Shown here: piece by piece, positions 52,698-61,344 of the stretch
How positions within the stretch are numbered: position 1 is the first letter of the stretch
Layout of the letters: each line of letters opens with the position of its first letter
The notes under the pieces: model-generated
Database searches by the model: none
What the model saw: only the letters and a program-made list of their open reading frames with translations
What the model was told of the DNA's origin: nothing
DNA from: Caenimonas sedimenti
GTDB taxonomy: Bacteria > Pseudomonadota > Gammaproteobacteria > Burkholderiales > Burkholderiaceae_C
Assembly (NCBI RefSeq): GCF_007833165.1
Contig: NZ_VOBQ01000002.1
Span: forward strand, 62,001 to 126,000
DNA: 64,000 nt
Direction of reading: 5' to 3'
Translations under genes and position numbers: made by a program

Positions 52698-53840
52698 ATG
52701 AATAGACATCCGCTCGCGCGGAGGACCTTGCTCGCCTTCGCGGCGGCATCCTGCGCTTTTCCCGCCGTCGCGACGGCCCAGTCTGCGGGTCGCGGCAAAG
52801 CGCTGCGCATCGGGACGACCTTCGACAACACCGGGATCGGACGCGTCAATGGAGCAGACCTGTTCGCAGGCTCGCGCGCGCTGATCGCGCGGGTCAATCG
52901 GGAAGGGGGCATTCAGGGAGTCCCCCTCGAACTCGCCATGGAAGATGACGGATTCGACCCGGCCGTCACGAAGCAGAAGACGGAAGCTTTCGTGGCGGAT
53001 CCGTCGATCCTCGCGTTGCTGCACCCACTTGGCACGCAGCAGACCGCAGCCATGATGCAGGTCACCACCGAGCTCGCGGTGGTGGGCCCCAGCACCGGCA
53101 CCATTGGCCTGCGGCGCAGCAAGGCCCCTAACGTTTTCTGGACTCGCGCCAGCTACGGCGACGAGATGGATCGCCTGTTGGGAATGGCGAGCACGCTGGA
53201 GCTGCGCTCCGCCGCGCTGGTGTACCCGAACGATGCCCTCGGGCAGTCGCTGCTCGCGGCATTCCAGGCCTCTTGCGACAAGCACAAGCTGAAGGCGGTG
53301 GCCACCTCCGCGACCCCGAACACGGCCAGCGTCGAGGTAGAGCCTGCAGCTCGGGTGATCGCGCAGGCCAATCCACAGTTGGTCGTGATGGGCCTGGCGG
53401 CTTCGTCCCCGGCATTCGTGCTGGCCTTTCGCAGGCTCAATGCCTCGACGCGGATCTTCGGAATCTCCATTGGCGCGAGCTCGGGTTCGATACGCGCGAT
53501 GGGCGACATGGCGCGCGGCGTCGGCTTCTCGATCGTCGTTCCGTCGCCGACGGCGCAGAAGTTCGAGCTGGTGCGTCGCTATCAAGCCGACCTCAAGGCA
53601 ATCGGATCGACCGACTACTCGTTGTTCGGCGTCGAAGGCTACTTGGCGGCCAGCGTGCTGGTCCAGGCGCTCCGCCGCGCCGGTCCGGGCGCCACGCGCG
53701 CATCCGTCGTGCAGGCGCTGGAAGAAATTTCCGGCCTGGATCTCGGCGGCGTGCGGGTGAGCTTCGGGCGCGGCTTGCGCGAGGGCAGCGATTTCGTTTC
53801 CGTCGCCGTGGTCGGCCCCGAAGGCCGCTTGACGATGTAA
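52698..53840 (+). CDS. Liv-type ABC transporter substrate-binding protein (second of the operon)
   Basis: 380 residues; signal peptide LLAFAAASCAFPAVATA, then ALRIGTTFDNTGIGRVNGADL. Peripla_BP_6 fold similar in length to the protein at 45409 but clearly different. Both may serve the same LivHMGF channel with different ligands. GAGGAGA before ATG 52698. Confidence 0.9.
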   Translation: MNRHPLARRTLLAFAAASCAFPAVATAQSAGRGKALRIGTTFDNTGIGRVNGADLFAGSRALIARVNREGGIQGVPLELAMEDDGFDPAVTKQKTEAFVADPSILALLHPLGTQQTAAMMQVTTELAVVGPSTGTIGLRRSKAPNVFWTRASYGDEMDRLLGMASTLELRSAALVYPNDALGQSLLAAFQASCDKHKLKAVATSATPNTASVEVEPAARVIAQANPQLVVMGLAASSPAFVLAFRRLNASTRIFGISIGASSGSIRAMGDMARGVGFSIVVPSPTAQKFELVRRYQADLKAIGSTDYSLFGVEGYLAASVLVQALRRAGPGATRASVVQALEEISGLDLGGVRVSFGRGLREGSDFVSVAVVGPEGRLTM

Positions 53841-53867
53841 CCCACAGACCAACAAGAGAAATTCCAG

Positions 53868-54845
53868 ATGAACTTGCTACGCCGTCGCCTGCTGGGCGCA
53901 TCCCTGATTGCTGCAACGGGTCCGATCGTGGCCCAGACCAACCCATACCCGTCCCGTCCGGTGACCTGGGTCGTTCCGTACCCGGCGGGAGGTTTCGGTG
54001 ATGCGCTCTCGCGCCTGCTGGCACCGCGAATTGCGACAGGCCTGGGGCAACCGGTGGTCGTCGACAACAAGCCTGGGGCAGGGGGTCAGATCGGCGCCGT
54101 GTACGCCAAGCAGCAGCCGGCCGACGGCTACACCGTTCTCTATGGGGACATCGGGCCGCTGGCCATGAACGCGGCCTTGTACCAGAAGCCGGGTTACGAC
54201 CCGCTGAAGGACTTCGTGCCCGTGACCCGACTGATGACCACGCCCACGCTCCTGGTGGTGCCGGCGAGCAGCCGCATTGCCACCTGGGCCGATCTGCAGA
54301 AGGCGGCCGCGGCGACGGGCAATGGCCTGAGCTACGGCTCCTATGGTCCCGGCAGTTTCCCGCACGTCTGGGTCGAGATGATGAAGCGGCAGACGGGCGG
54401 CAAGTTCACGCACATCCCCTACAAGGGCGCTGCGCCTGCTGTGCAGGACCTGATCGGCGGACAGATCGACATGCTGGTCGACGTGGTTGCCAACAGCATG
54501 CCATTGGTGAAGGACGGCAAGCTGCGGGCCATCGCGGTCATCGGAAGCGACAAGCGGCTCGTGGGCCTGCCCCAGGTGCCGACGCTTGCTGAACTCGGCG
54601 CTCCCGGCCTGAACACACCCGGCTGGACGGGCGTCATGGTCCGTCAAGGTACGCCCCGAGCTGTCATCGAGCGATTGCACCAGGAGATCGTGAAGGCAGT
54701 GAAAGCGCCTGAGGTGGAGCGGCAGTACGCCGAGCTGGGCATCGCCATCGCACCGATGGCTCCCGAGGAATTTGGGGCATTCGTCCAGGCTGAGACCGTG
54801 CGATGGGGGACCGTGATCAAGGCAGCTGCCATCACGCTGGACTAA
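53868..54845 (+). CDS. Bug family periplasmic binding protein (second)
   Basis: 325 residues; signal peptide (RRRLLGASLIAATGPIVAQ), then YPSRPVTWVVPYPAGGFGD and PVVVDNKPGAGGQIG, the Bug signature. No TctAB partner is adjacent. It probably binds a carboxylate related to the operon's substrate. Confidence 0.92.
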   Translation: MNLLRRRLLGASLIAATGPIVAQTNPYPSRPVTWVVPYPAGGFGDALSRLLAPRIATGLGQPVVVDNKPGAGGQIGAVYAKQQPADGYTVLYGDIGPLAMNAALYQKPGYDPLKDFVPVTRLMTTPTLLVVPASSRIATWADLQKAAAATGNGLSYGSYGPGSFPHVWVEMMKRQTGGKFTHIPYKGAAPAVQDLIGGQIDMLVDVVANSMPLVKDGKLRAIAVIGSDKRLVGLPQVPTLAELGAPGLNTPGWTGVMVRQGTPRAVIERLHQEIVKAVKAPEVERQYAELGIAIAPMAPEEFGAFVQAETVRWGTVIKAAAITLD

Positions 54846-54847
54846 TC

Positions 54848-56554
54848 ATGGCCCACATTCGTCAATCCATGGTCCGGGCGCTCGTGCTTGCTTCATTGAC
54901 GGTGATCGCGGGTTGCGGTCACCTGCCAGCCAGTCCAGTGGCCATCCAGCATTGTGAATCGTTGCAGGGCGCGCGCATTGACGCGACGCGCATCGGCCTT
55001 CCGACACGGGGAGCCGTCGTCGATTCGAGCCAAGTTGCGCCAGCTGTCGCGCCGTACCAGGACGCGGAAGGTGAACACCTTCTCGAGACCCCCGCGCGCT
55101 GCCTGGTGCTCGGTCGCATCGAGGCCGTGGATCCGGCGGCACCGCCCATCCGGTTTGCAATCAACTTGCCGCTCTCCAATTGGAACGGGCGCGCGCTGCA
55201 GTCCGGTGGTGGCGGTCTTGGGGGGCAGCTGATCACCGCTCCACGCAACAAGGCGTCGGGCAGGTTCGATCCCAATCCCGTCACCGAGCCCTATCCGATC
55301 ACGCGCGGGTACGTGACTTTCGGCAGCGACAACGGGCACCCGCCCATGAGCTTCGAGTGGAGCCGCAGCGACGAAGCCATGCGAAATTTCGCGCACGAGG
55401 AACTGAAGAAGACCAAGGACGTCGCGATGGCGGTGATCGTGGCGGCCTACGGCCGAAAGCCTTCTTACGTGTTCTTCAATGGTGAGTCGGCCGGCGCGCG
55501 CGAGGCGCTTCGCGCGGCCCAGGTGTATCCACAAGACTACGACGGGGTGATTGCCACTTCGCCGGTCTTGAACTGGAACGCGAACCACCTGTCCGACAAC
55601 GTCCTGCGGACGCGTCTGGTCGATGGCTTCCTGGACGTCGCGGCGGTCAAGCTGGTTGCCGACGATGCCCGTGCCCGCTGCGATGCGGCCGACGGCCTGG
55701 CGGATGGCGTCATTGGCCGCTACCTCGAATGTCCGAACGACCTGGCCCGGCTGACCTGTCGCCCAGGGGTCGCGCAGGCAGCTTGCCTGACGCCGGCGCA
55801 GATCGACGCGGTCAGGGCGCATCGGGAACCGTATGCCGTCCCCGTTCCCTTGGCGCATGGCGTAACCCATTTTCCCGGCTATCGCGTGACTGGGGACGAG
55901 GATGGCGCGCGGTGGCAATGGCGCTTCTACGTGACCGGCGAGGAGCCGCCCTCGCGCGACCTCACGCCGGGGCTGGGCTGGGAGCAGCGCCGAGGCGGCA
56001 TCCTGAATTTCGCGAGCTGGTGGGTGCGCCATGGCATCGCGCGCGACCCAGCCGTGAACCCGGTGGGGTTCGATCCCAAGAAGTACGAAGGGCGCATCCG
56101 GGAACTCTCGACCTGGTTCGATGCGACCGACCCTGATCTCTCCCGCTTTGCCGCGCGCGGCGGGAAGCTGATCATCATCCATCCTTCCGCCGACAACGCG
56201 ACGCCGCTTTCCGCATCGGCGGAATACGTGGACCGTGTCGTGCAGACCATGGGCCAACAGGCGACGGATCGATTCCTCCGCTTCTACGTGCCGGTGGGCG
56301 GCAGCCACAACGTGGGCGGCACCAGCCAATTGAGCGCGCTGACCATGCTGGAGGACTGGGTGCTGCGCAACCAGGTTCCATCGGATGCTCCGGTCGCCTA
56401 TGACCTGTCCCTGACGGATGGCGCCTTCCGGGCCTCACGTCCGGCCTGCCGCTATCCGACCTATCCGCACTACAAGGGCGCGGGGGACGTGAAGCGCGCG
56501 GAGAGTTTTGAATGCCGTCCCAGGGCCGGCTGGTCGATGCGGGATGCGCGCTAG
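54848..56554 (+). CDS. Tannase/feruloyl esterase family lipoprotein
   Basis: 568 residues of the tannase family. A lipobox IAGC places the lipid anchor on Cys23. Catalytic residues fit Ser214 in GESAG, Asp449 in SADNATP and His487 in GGSHN. The calcium-loop pattern DAADGLADGVIG...C...C is kept. Characterised members hold Ser and His together by a disulfide between the residues next to them (a Cys-Ser ... His-Cys arrangement); here those are Glu213 and Asn488, so the bond is absent. Expected role: hydrolysis of a phenolic ester at the cell surface, releasing the acid for the importer. Two bases after the Bug gene, last clear gene of the operon. Confidence 0.87.
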   Translation: MAHIRQSMVRALVLASLTVIAGCGHLPASPVAIQHCESLQGARIDATRIGLPTRGAVVDSSQVAPAVAPYQDAEGEHLLETPARCLVLGRIEAVDPAAPPIRFAINLPLSNWNGRALQSGGGGLGGQLITAPRNKASGRFDPNPVTEPYPITRGYVTFGSDNGHPPMSFEWSRSDEAMRNFAHEELKKTKDVAMAVIVAAYGRKPSYVFFNGESAGAREALRAAQVYPQDYDGVIATSPVLNWNANHLSDNVLRTRLVDGFLDVAAVKLVADDARARCDAADGLADGVIGRYLECPNDLARLTCRPGVAQAACLTPAQIDAVRAHREPYAVPVPLAHGVTHFPGYRVTGDEDGARWQWRFYVTGEEPPSRDLTPGLGWEQRRGGILNFASWWVRHGIARDPAVNPVGFDPKKYEGRIRELSTWFDATDPDLSRFAARGGKLIIIHPSADNATPLSASAEYVDRVVQTMGQQATDRFLRFYVPVGGSHNVGGTSQLSALTMLEDWVLRNQVPSDAPVAYDLSLTDGAFRASRPACRYPTYPHYKGAGDVKRAESFECRPRAGWSMRDAR

Positions 56555-56915
56555 AGCCGTGAGCCGCATCAAGGGCTTGCTCGATCTGAATTTGCTGCGG
56601 CTACTGGTTACGCTCCAAGCCACCGGGTCCGTTGATGCCGCTGCGCGCCGCCTGGAAATTTCCTCCCATTCGGCACGCGGGGGCCTCGCGGAGCTTCGGG
56701 CGTACTTTGGTGATCGCCTTTTTGTCGGGCCGACCTTTGAGACCACCCAGGTCGGGCGGCAAGTCTGTGCCGTCGCGCATCAATCCTTGGAGGTCTTGGA
56801 CGCCGGCATGAAGGCAGTTGTCGCATTGCCTGCAACGCCAGCGAGTTTCGCCTTGCGTACCCGAAGGCAAGCCTTGCTGGCAACAGGCTCGATATCGGGC
56901 GGCCAAGCAAATTGA
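56544..56915 (+). pseudogene. Truncated LysR-family regulator gene
   Basis: About 123 codons encode only the LysR DNA-binding part: LDLNLLRLLVTLQATGSVDAAARRLEISSHSARGGLAELRAYFGDRLFVG and a short linker (HQSLEVLDAGMKAVVAL). The frame then runs into FALRTRRQALLATG and stops; the ~190-residue effector domain is absent in this and the other frames before fdhA. A start at GTG 56559 is equally possible. The remnant probably arose by deletion; a short repressor-like product cannot be excluded. Confidence 0.7.
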
Positions 56916-56957
56916 ACGGACAACTTCAGCTTTTCTACCAACGTCAAGGAGACGCCG

Positions 56958-58160
56958 ATGACCAGTAGCAATCGTGGTGTGGCCTATGTGAGCCAAGGCA
57001 AGGTGGAGGTGCAGCCCATCGCATTTCCGAAACTTGAAGATCCGAGAGGGCGCCGGATCGACCATGGCGTCATCCTCAAAGTGGTGTCAACCAACATCTG
57101 CGGTTCGGACCAGCATATGGTGCGTGGCCGCACAACCGCTCCTGAGGGCTTGATTCTTGGCCACGAGATCACCGGCGAAGTGATCGAGTTGGGCCGTGAC
57201 GTCGAAACGCTCCAGCGCGGAGACATTGTCTCGGTACCATTCAATGTCGCCTGCGGCCGTTGCCGGACGTGCAAGGAGCAGCACACGGGTGTCTGCCTCA
57301 CAGTCAATCCTTCGCGCGCCGGCGGTGCCTATGGTTATGTCGACATGGGCGGATGGGTCGGTGGCCAGGCTGAATACGTCATGGTGCCGTACGCTGACTT
57401 CAATCTGCTGAAATTCCCGGACCGCGAGCAGGCGATGGCGAAAATCAGGGATCTCACATGCCTCTCCGACATTCTGCCAACTGGGTACCACGGTGCAGTG
57501 AGCGCCGGCGTCGGTCCCGGCAGTACCGTCTACATCGCGGGGGCAGGCCCGGTCGGGATGGCCGCAGCTGCATCGGCACAATTGCTCGGTGCCGCAGTCG
57601 TCATCGTCGGCGACGTCAACCCGCAACGACTGATCCATCCGAAGCGGCTGGGCTACCAGACCGTCGATCTTTCGCTGGATGCGTCGCTGGGCGAGCAGAT
57701 CGCCCAGATCCTCGGAACGCCGGAGGTCGATTGCGCAGTCGATGCCGTCGGGTTCGAGGCGCGCGGCCACGGGCACGAAGGTGCTCGGCGTGAAGCCCCC
57801 GCGACTGTGCTCAATGCGCTGATGGAAGTGACGCGGGCTGCGGGGAAAATCGGCGTTCCTGGACTCTATGTCACAGGAGACCCCGGCGGAGTTGACGCCG
57901 CAGCGAAGGAGGGCTCACTGAGCATCCGACTCGGGCTTGGGTGGGCCAAGTCGCACAGCTTCTTCACGGGGCAGACCCCGGTCATGAAGTACAACCGAGC
58001 GTTGATGCAGGCCATCCTTTGGGACCGCATCAAGATCGCTGATGCAGTAGGCGTCGAGGTGATCACGCTTGACGATGCTGCGCGAGGGTATGCTGAGTTT
58101 GACGCGGGAGCACCGAAAAAGTTTGTCCTAGACCCGCACGGCATGGTCGGCGCGACCTAG
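56958..58160 (+). CDS. fdhA: Glutathione-independent formaldehyde dehydrogenase
   Basis: 400 residues, zinc alcohol-dehydrogenase fold. Catalytic zinc: Cys48 (NICGSDQH), His69 (GHE) and Asp171; structural zinc: C99, C102, C105, C113. NAD site AGAGPVG near 194. The spacing matches Pseudomonas putida formaldehyde dehydrogenase (Cys46, His67, Asp169), which oxidises formaldehyde to formate with NAD and no glutathione. AAGGAGA nine bases before ATG 56958. Two counted 60-base lines of this gene are 60% and 58% GC, lower than the 70% counted in the Liv operon, so acquisition from another source is possible. Confidence 0.9.
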   Translation: MTSSNRGVAYVSQGKVEVQPIAFPKLEDPRGRRIDHGVILKVVSTNICGSDQHMVRGRTTAPEGLILGHEITGEVIELGRDVETLQRGDIVSVPFNVACGRCRTCKEQHTGVCLTVNPSRAGGAYGYVDMGGWVGGQAEYVMVPYADFNLLKFPDREQAMAKIRDLTCLSDILPTGYHGAVSAGVGPGSTVYIAGAGPVGMAAAASAQLLGAAVVIVGDVNPQRLIHPKRLGYQTVDLSLDASLGEQIAQILGTPEVDCAVDAVGFEARGHGHEGARREAPATVLNALMEVTRAAGKIGVPGLYVTGDPGGVDAAAKEGSLSIRLGLGWAKSHSFFTGQTPVMKYNRALMQAILWDRIKIADAVGVEVITLDDAARGYAEFDAGAPKKFVLDPHGMVGAT

Positions 58161-58461
58161 CCCAGCCGTTGGAAACTCTGCGGCAGGACGCTCGCCCTCG
58201 CGCGGCGGCGCGTGTTTGATGCAACGACGCCGGCGATTCGCGAGCGCGCGCCGCACCTCGCTATTCGCCCGGATGGCTGTTCTCGGCCAAGAGCTGACGG
58301 TTGCAGGCTTGACCCTTACCGGAGACCAGCTGCTGCCGGCTGGTCGAACCCGGGCAAGAAGGATTGCAGTGGACAGGCACCCCAGGGTCCGCAATTGATC
58401 GCCTGGGGGCGGCGCCGAGCCACTGCCGCCTCGTGTGAGGCACGCGATCCGGGCCGCAATC

Positions 58462-58484
58462 TTGTCCACAACGGAAGTGGACAA
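58462..58484. repeat. Inverted repeat TTGTCCAC-N7-GTGGACAA
   Basis: Perfect eight-base arms, seven-base loop. Each arm resembles a DnaA box (TTATNCACA) with mismatches. No T-tract follows, so it is not a standard terminator. Function unknown. Confidence 0.55.
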
Positions 58485-58608
58485 CTCCGGGGAAAAGCCA
58501 GGGGAAGGCGCGCCGGACCCGCGTTGGCCCTACGCCAGCAAATGATGCTCAACGATTGAGCAGCGATTGGCCTGCTAAGCCCAGCGGACGTGCCCGGCAA
58601 CCGAAATC

Positions 58609-58629
58609 TGGCTACATGGTGGCTACATG
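58609..58629. repeat. Direct repeat TGGCTACATG (two copies, 1 bp apart)
   Basis: Two identical ten-base units separated by one G, immediately before the tRNA terminator. Possibly a remnant of an integration site, but no second copy was found elsewhere in the window. Confidence 0.45.
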
Positions 58630-58635
58630 ACCCAG

Positions 58636-58673
58636 AAAACAAAAAGCCCGCTATCGTTTAGATAGCGGGCTTT
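58636..58673 (-). terminator. Rho-independent terminator of the tRNA-Thr gene
   Basis: On the minus strand: stem AAAGCCCGCTATC/GATAGCGGGCTTT (13 bases each side), five-base loop, followed by a T-rich tract (TTTTTGTTTT). Starts 12 bases after the tRNA 3' end. Confidence 0.92.
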
Positions 58674-58684
58674 CCTTTGCTGAC

Positions 58685-58760
58685 TGGTGCCGGAGAGATG
58701 AATCGAACACCCGACCTTCTCATTACGAATGAGCTGCTCTACCGACTGAGCTACACCGGC
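58685..58760 (-). tRNA. tRNA-Thr (anticodon CGT)
   Basis: 76 bases read on the minus strand, starting GCCGGTGTAGCTCAG and ending CTCCGGCACCA with encoded CCA. The anticodon loop TTCGTAA sits on a mostly paired stem; the T-loop GGTGTTCGATTC and acceptor pairs GCCGG/CCGGC are intact. The CGT anticodon reads ACG. Similar throughout to E. coli tRNA-Thr(CGU). Confidence 0.96.
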
Positions 58761-58903
58761 TAAGCCTCGGATTATAGCGCAGGCGCAGGAGGGGGAGGCA
58801 ACCCGCCTCCGTGCGCGCAGGCGTGCAAGCAAGGCGGTGTCCGACCGCAAACCACGCGTGCCCGCCGACAGCGTCTCGTTGCCACGGGACCCAGCATGGC
58901 TGC

Positions 58904-59005
58904 ATGCTCATCTTCTTTTCCAACAAGCTCGGCTGGGCCGGATCCATTGCCGTCTCCGTGATCCTCTCCGTGCTGCTGTACCTTCTTTTCCGCTTCTTGT
59001 TCTGA
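58904..59005 (+). CDS. Small membrane protein (33 aa)
   Basis: ATG 58904 to TGA 59005. The product begins MLIFFSNKLGWAGSIAVS and continues as a single hydrophobic helix ending LLFRFLF. The FFSN+LG start followed by one helix matches short conserved membrane peptides I have seen annotated in Burkholderiales and actinobacteria. Converges on fbp, whose stop lies 36 bases away. Function unknown; may sit in the inner membrane. Confidence 0.6.
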   Translation: MLIFFSNKLGWAGSIAVSVILSVLLYLLFRFLF

Positions 59006-59040
59006 GGTCGAGCCGGAGTCAAGGTTGAAGGAGGCGACGC

Positions 59041-60048
59041 TCAGGTGGCGTGATACCCCGTCACCCGCTCCACCTCGTTCTTCGACCCCAGGATCACGCT
59101 CACCCGCTCGTGCAGCCGCGCCGGCTGGATGTCGAGGATGCGTTCCCGGCCGTTGGTGGCCACGCCGCCGGCCTGTTCGATGAGCCAGCCCATGGGGTTG
59201 GCCTCGTACATCAGGCGCAGCTTGCCCGGCTTGTCGGGCTCCCGCTGGTCCCAGGGGTACAGGAAGATGCCGCCGCGCGTGAGGATGCGATGCACGTCGG
59301 CCACCATGCTGGCCACCCAGCGCATGTTGAAGTCCTTGCCGCGCGGGCCTTCCTTGCCGGCCAGGCATTCGTCGATGTAGCGCTTCACGGGCGGCGCCCA
59401 GTGCCGCATGTTGCTCATGTTGATGGCGAATTCCTTCGTGTCGTCGGGGATGCGCACATCCTCCTCCGTCAGGATGAAGGAGCCTTGCTCGCGGTCGAGC
59501 GTGAACATGGCCACGCCGTCGCCCACGGTCAGCACCAGCGTGGTCTGGGCGCCGTAGATGCAGTAGCCGGCCGCCACCTGCTTGCTGCCGCACTGCAGGA
59601 AGTCCTGCTCGCTCACGCCGGGGCTGCCGGCCTCAGGCTTCTTCAGCACGCTGAAGATGGTGCCGATGCTCACGTTGACCTCGATGTTCGACGAGCCGTC
59701 CAGCGGATCGAACAGCAGCAGGTACTCGCCTTGCGGGTAGCGGTTGGGCACCACGTAGATGCCCTCCATCTCCTCGCTGGCCATGGCCGCCAGGTGGCCG
59801 CCCCATTCGTTGGCCTCGATCAGCACCTCGTTGGCGATGATGTCCAGCTTCTTCTGCACCTCGCCCTGCACGTTCTCGCTGTGCGCCGTGCCCAGCACGC
59901 CGCCGAGCGCGCCCTTGTTCACGGCGTGGCTGATGCTCTTGCAGGCGCGTGCCACCACTTCGAGCAGCAGGCGCAGGTCGGAAGGGATGAGGTTGTCGAC
60001 GCGCTGCTTTTCGACGAGGTAGCGGGTGAGGGAGATCTTGGCGGTCAT
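59041..60048 (-). CDS. fbp: Class I fructose-1,6-bisphosphatase
   Basis: 335 residues. The metal/substrate motif [12 protein letters not shown] is at 114-125, with the upstream acidic pair SEE at 91-93. [11 protein letters not shown] and [17 protein letters not shown] complete the family pattern. It hydrolyses fructose-1,6-bisphosphate in gluconeogenesis or the Calvin cycle. ATG 60048 gives the usual length; the frame is open upstream but overlaps pfp. It lies 17 bases after the phosphofructokinase gene, so the two opposing enzymes are co-transcribed. Confidence 0.95.
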   Translation of the reverse strand: MTAKISLTRYLVEKQRVDNLIPSDLRLLLEVVARACKSISHAVNKGALGGVLGTAHSENVQGEVQKKLDIIANEVLIEANEWGGHLAAMASEEMEGIYVVPNRYPQGEYLLLFDPLDGSSNIEVNVSIGTIFSVLKKPEAGSPGVSEQDFLQCGSKQVAAGYCIYGAQTTLVLTVGDGVAMFTLDREQGSFILTEEDVRIPDDTKEFAINMSNMRHWAPPVKRYIDECLAGKEGPRGKDFNMRWVASMVADVHRILTRGGIFLYPWDQREPDKPGKLRLMYEANPMGWLIEQAGGVATNGRERILDIQPARLHERVSVILGSKNEVERVTGYHAT

Positions 60049-60065
60049 GGGTGGTTGGTGTGCGC

Positions 60066-61337
60066 TCAGCGCAGTTCGAAGGCCGGCAGCTTCTTGTCCA
60101 CCGCGACGTTCTTCAACGTCGCGTAGACCGGCATGCCGTTCCTGAATTTCGGCGCGTCCTCGCCCTGGATCAGCGGACGCAGGTAACGCTTGCAAGCCGG
60201 GGTGATGCCGAAGCCGTCGGGCGTGATGAAGTTGCGCGGCATGAACTTCTCGACGTTCGCCACGCTCGCCAGCGGCGCCATGCCGATGCGGTACTTGTAG
60301 GGGGTGTCGCTGGTGCGCTCGATGGTCGGCATCACCGCGTTGTGGCCCTGCAGCGCGAGCTTCACCGCGGCGGCGCCCACCTTGTAGGCCTGCTCGACGT
60401 CGGTCTTCGATGCGATGTGCCGCGCCGCGCGCTGCAGGTAGTCCGCGACGGCCCAGTGGAACTTGTGGCCGAGCGCCCGCTTGACGATGCCGGCGACAAC
60501 GGGTGCGGCCCCGCCCAACTGGGCGTGGCCGAAGGCGTCCTTGGTGCCTTGCTCCGCAAGGAAGGTGCCGTCCGGGTGATGGCAGCCTTCGGAGACGATG
60601 ACGGTGCAATAACCGTGCTTCTTCACCAGCGTGTCGACCCGAGCAACAAACTTCTTCTCGTCGAACGGGATCTCGGGGAACAGCACCACGACCGGGATGC
60701 CCTCGTCCTCGATCAGCCCACCGGCCGCGGCGATCCACCCGGCATGCCGGCCCATCACTTCGAGCACGAACACCTTGGTCGAGGTCTTGGCCATCGAACG
60801 CACGTCGAACGACGCTTCGAGCGCCGACACCGCGACGTACTTGGCCACCGAGCCGAAGCCGGGGCAGCAGTCGGTGATGGGCAGGTCGTTGTCGACCGTC
60901 TTCGGCACGTGAATGGCCTGGATCGGATCACCCATGCTCTCCGACAGCTGGCTGACCTTGTAGCAGGTGTCGGCCGAGTCGCCGCCGCCGTTGTAGAAGA
61001 AGAAACCGATGTTGTGCGCCTGGAACACCGCGATCAGCCGCTCGTACTCGCGCCGGTTGGCCTCCACCGACTTGAGCTTGTAGCGGCAGGAGCCGAAGGC
61101 ACCCGACGGCGTGGAGCGCAGCAGCGCGATGGCCGCGGCGCTTTCCTTGCCCGTGTCGATGAGGTCTTCGGTCAGCGCGCCGATGATGCCGTTGCGCCCG
61201 GCGTAGACCTTGCCGATGCGGTCCTTGTTGGCGCGGGCCGTTTCGATGACACCGCAGGCGCTGGCATTGATGACGGCGGTGACGCCGCCCGACTGCGCGT
61301 AGAAGGCGTTCCTTTTCGTCCTGGACGCGGCGGCCAT
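60066..61337 (-). CDS. pfp: Pyrophosphate-dependent 6-phosphofructokinase
   Basis: 423 residues of the PFK family. [10 protein letters not shown] (116-124) has Asp120 where ATP enzymes have Gly, and PKTVDND (145-151) has Lys146; both are marks of PPi use. [20 protein letters not shown] is near the C-terminus. The enzyme would reversibly phosphorylate fructose-6-phosphate with pyrophosphate. Seven bases after pepN and 17 bases before fbp. Confidence 0.9.
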   Translation of the reverse strand: MAAASRTKRNAFYAQSGGVTAVINASACGVIETARANKDRIGKVYAGRNGIIGALTEDLIDTGKESAAAIALLRSTPSGAFGSCRYKLKSVEANRREYERLIAVFQAHNIGFFFYNGGGDSADTCYKVSQLSESMGDPIQAIHVPKTVDNDLPITDCCPGFGSVAKYVAVSALEASFDVRSMAKTSTKVFVLEVMGRHAGWIAAAGGLIEDEGIPVVVLFPEIPFDEKKFVARVDTLVKKHGYCTVIVSEGCHHPDGTFLAEQGTKDAFGHAQLGGAAPVVAGIVKRALGHKFHWAVADYLQRAARHIASKTDVEQAYKVGAAAVKLALQGHNAVMPTIERTSDTPYKYRIGMAPLASVANVEKFMPRNFITPDGFGITPACKRYLRPLIQGEDAPKFRNGMPVYATLKNVAVDKKLPAFELR

Positions 61338-61344
61338 GGCGTGC

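Larger units (their letters stand above)
58161..58635. other. Intergenic region between fdhA and the tRNA-Thr terminator
   Basis: About 475 bases with no supported gene. A 59-codon plus-strand ORF (58216-58398) and a longer minus-strand one have Arg/Pro-rich translations without family resemblance. Structure is limited to an inverted repeat (58462-58484) and a short direct repeat (58609-58629). No integrase or transposase was found. Confidence 0.6.

Noticed and set aside
56700-56957. Frameshift explanation for the short LysR
   Set aside because: The other two frames before fdhA contain no effector-domain-like sequence, and there is no room for about 190 residues, so deletion is more likely than a simple frameshift.
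58216-58398. 59-codon plus-strand ORF after fdhA
   Set aside because: Arg-rich, no ribosome-binding site, no family; probably chance.
58609-58760. Phage or island attachment site at tRNA-Thr
   Set aside because: No integrase and no second copy of the tRNA 3' end were found in the window, so it is only noted as a possibility.
60066-61337. ATP-dependent phosphofructokinase
   Set aside because: Asp120 in GGGDS and Lys146 in PKTVDND are the residues of PPi-using enzymes, not ATP-using ones.
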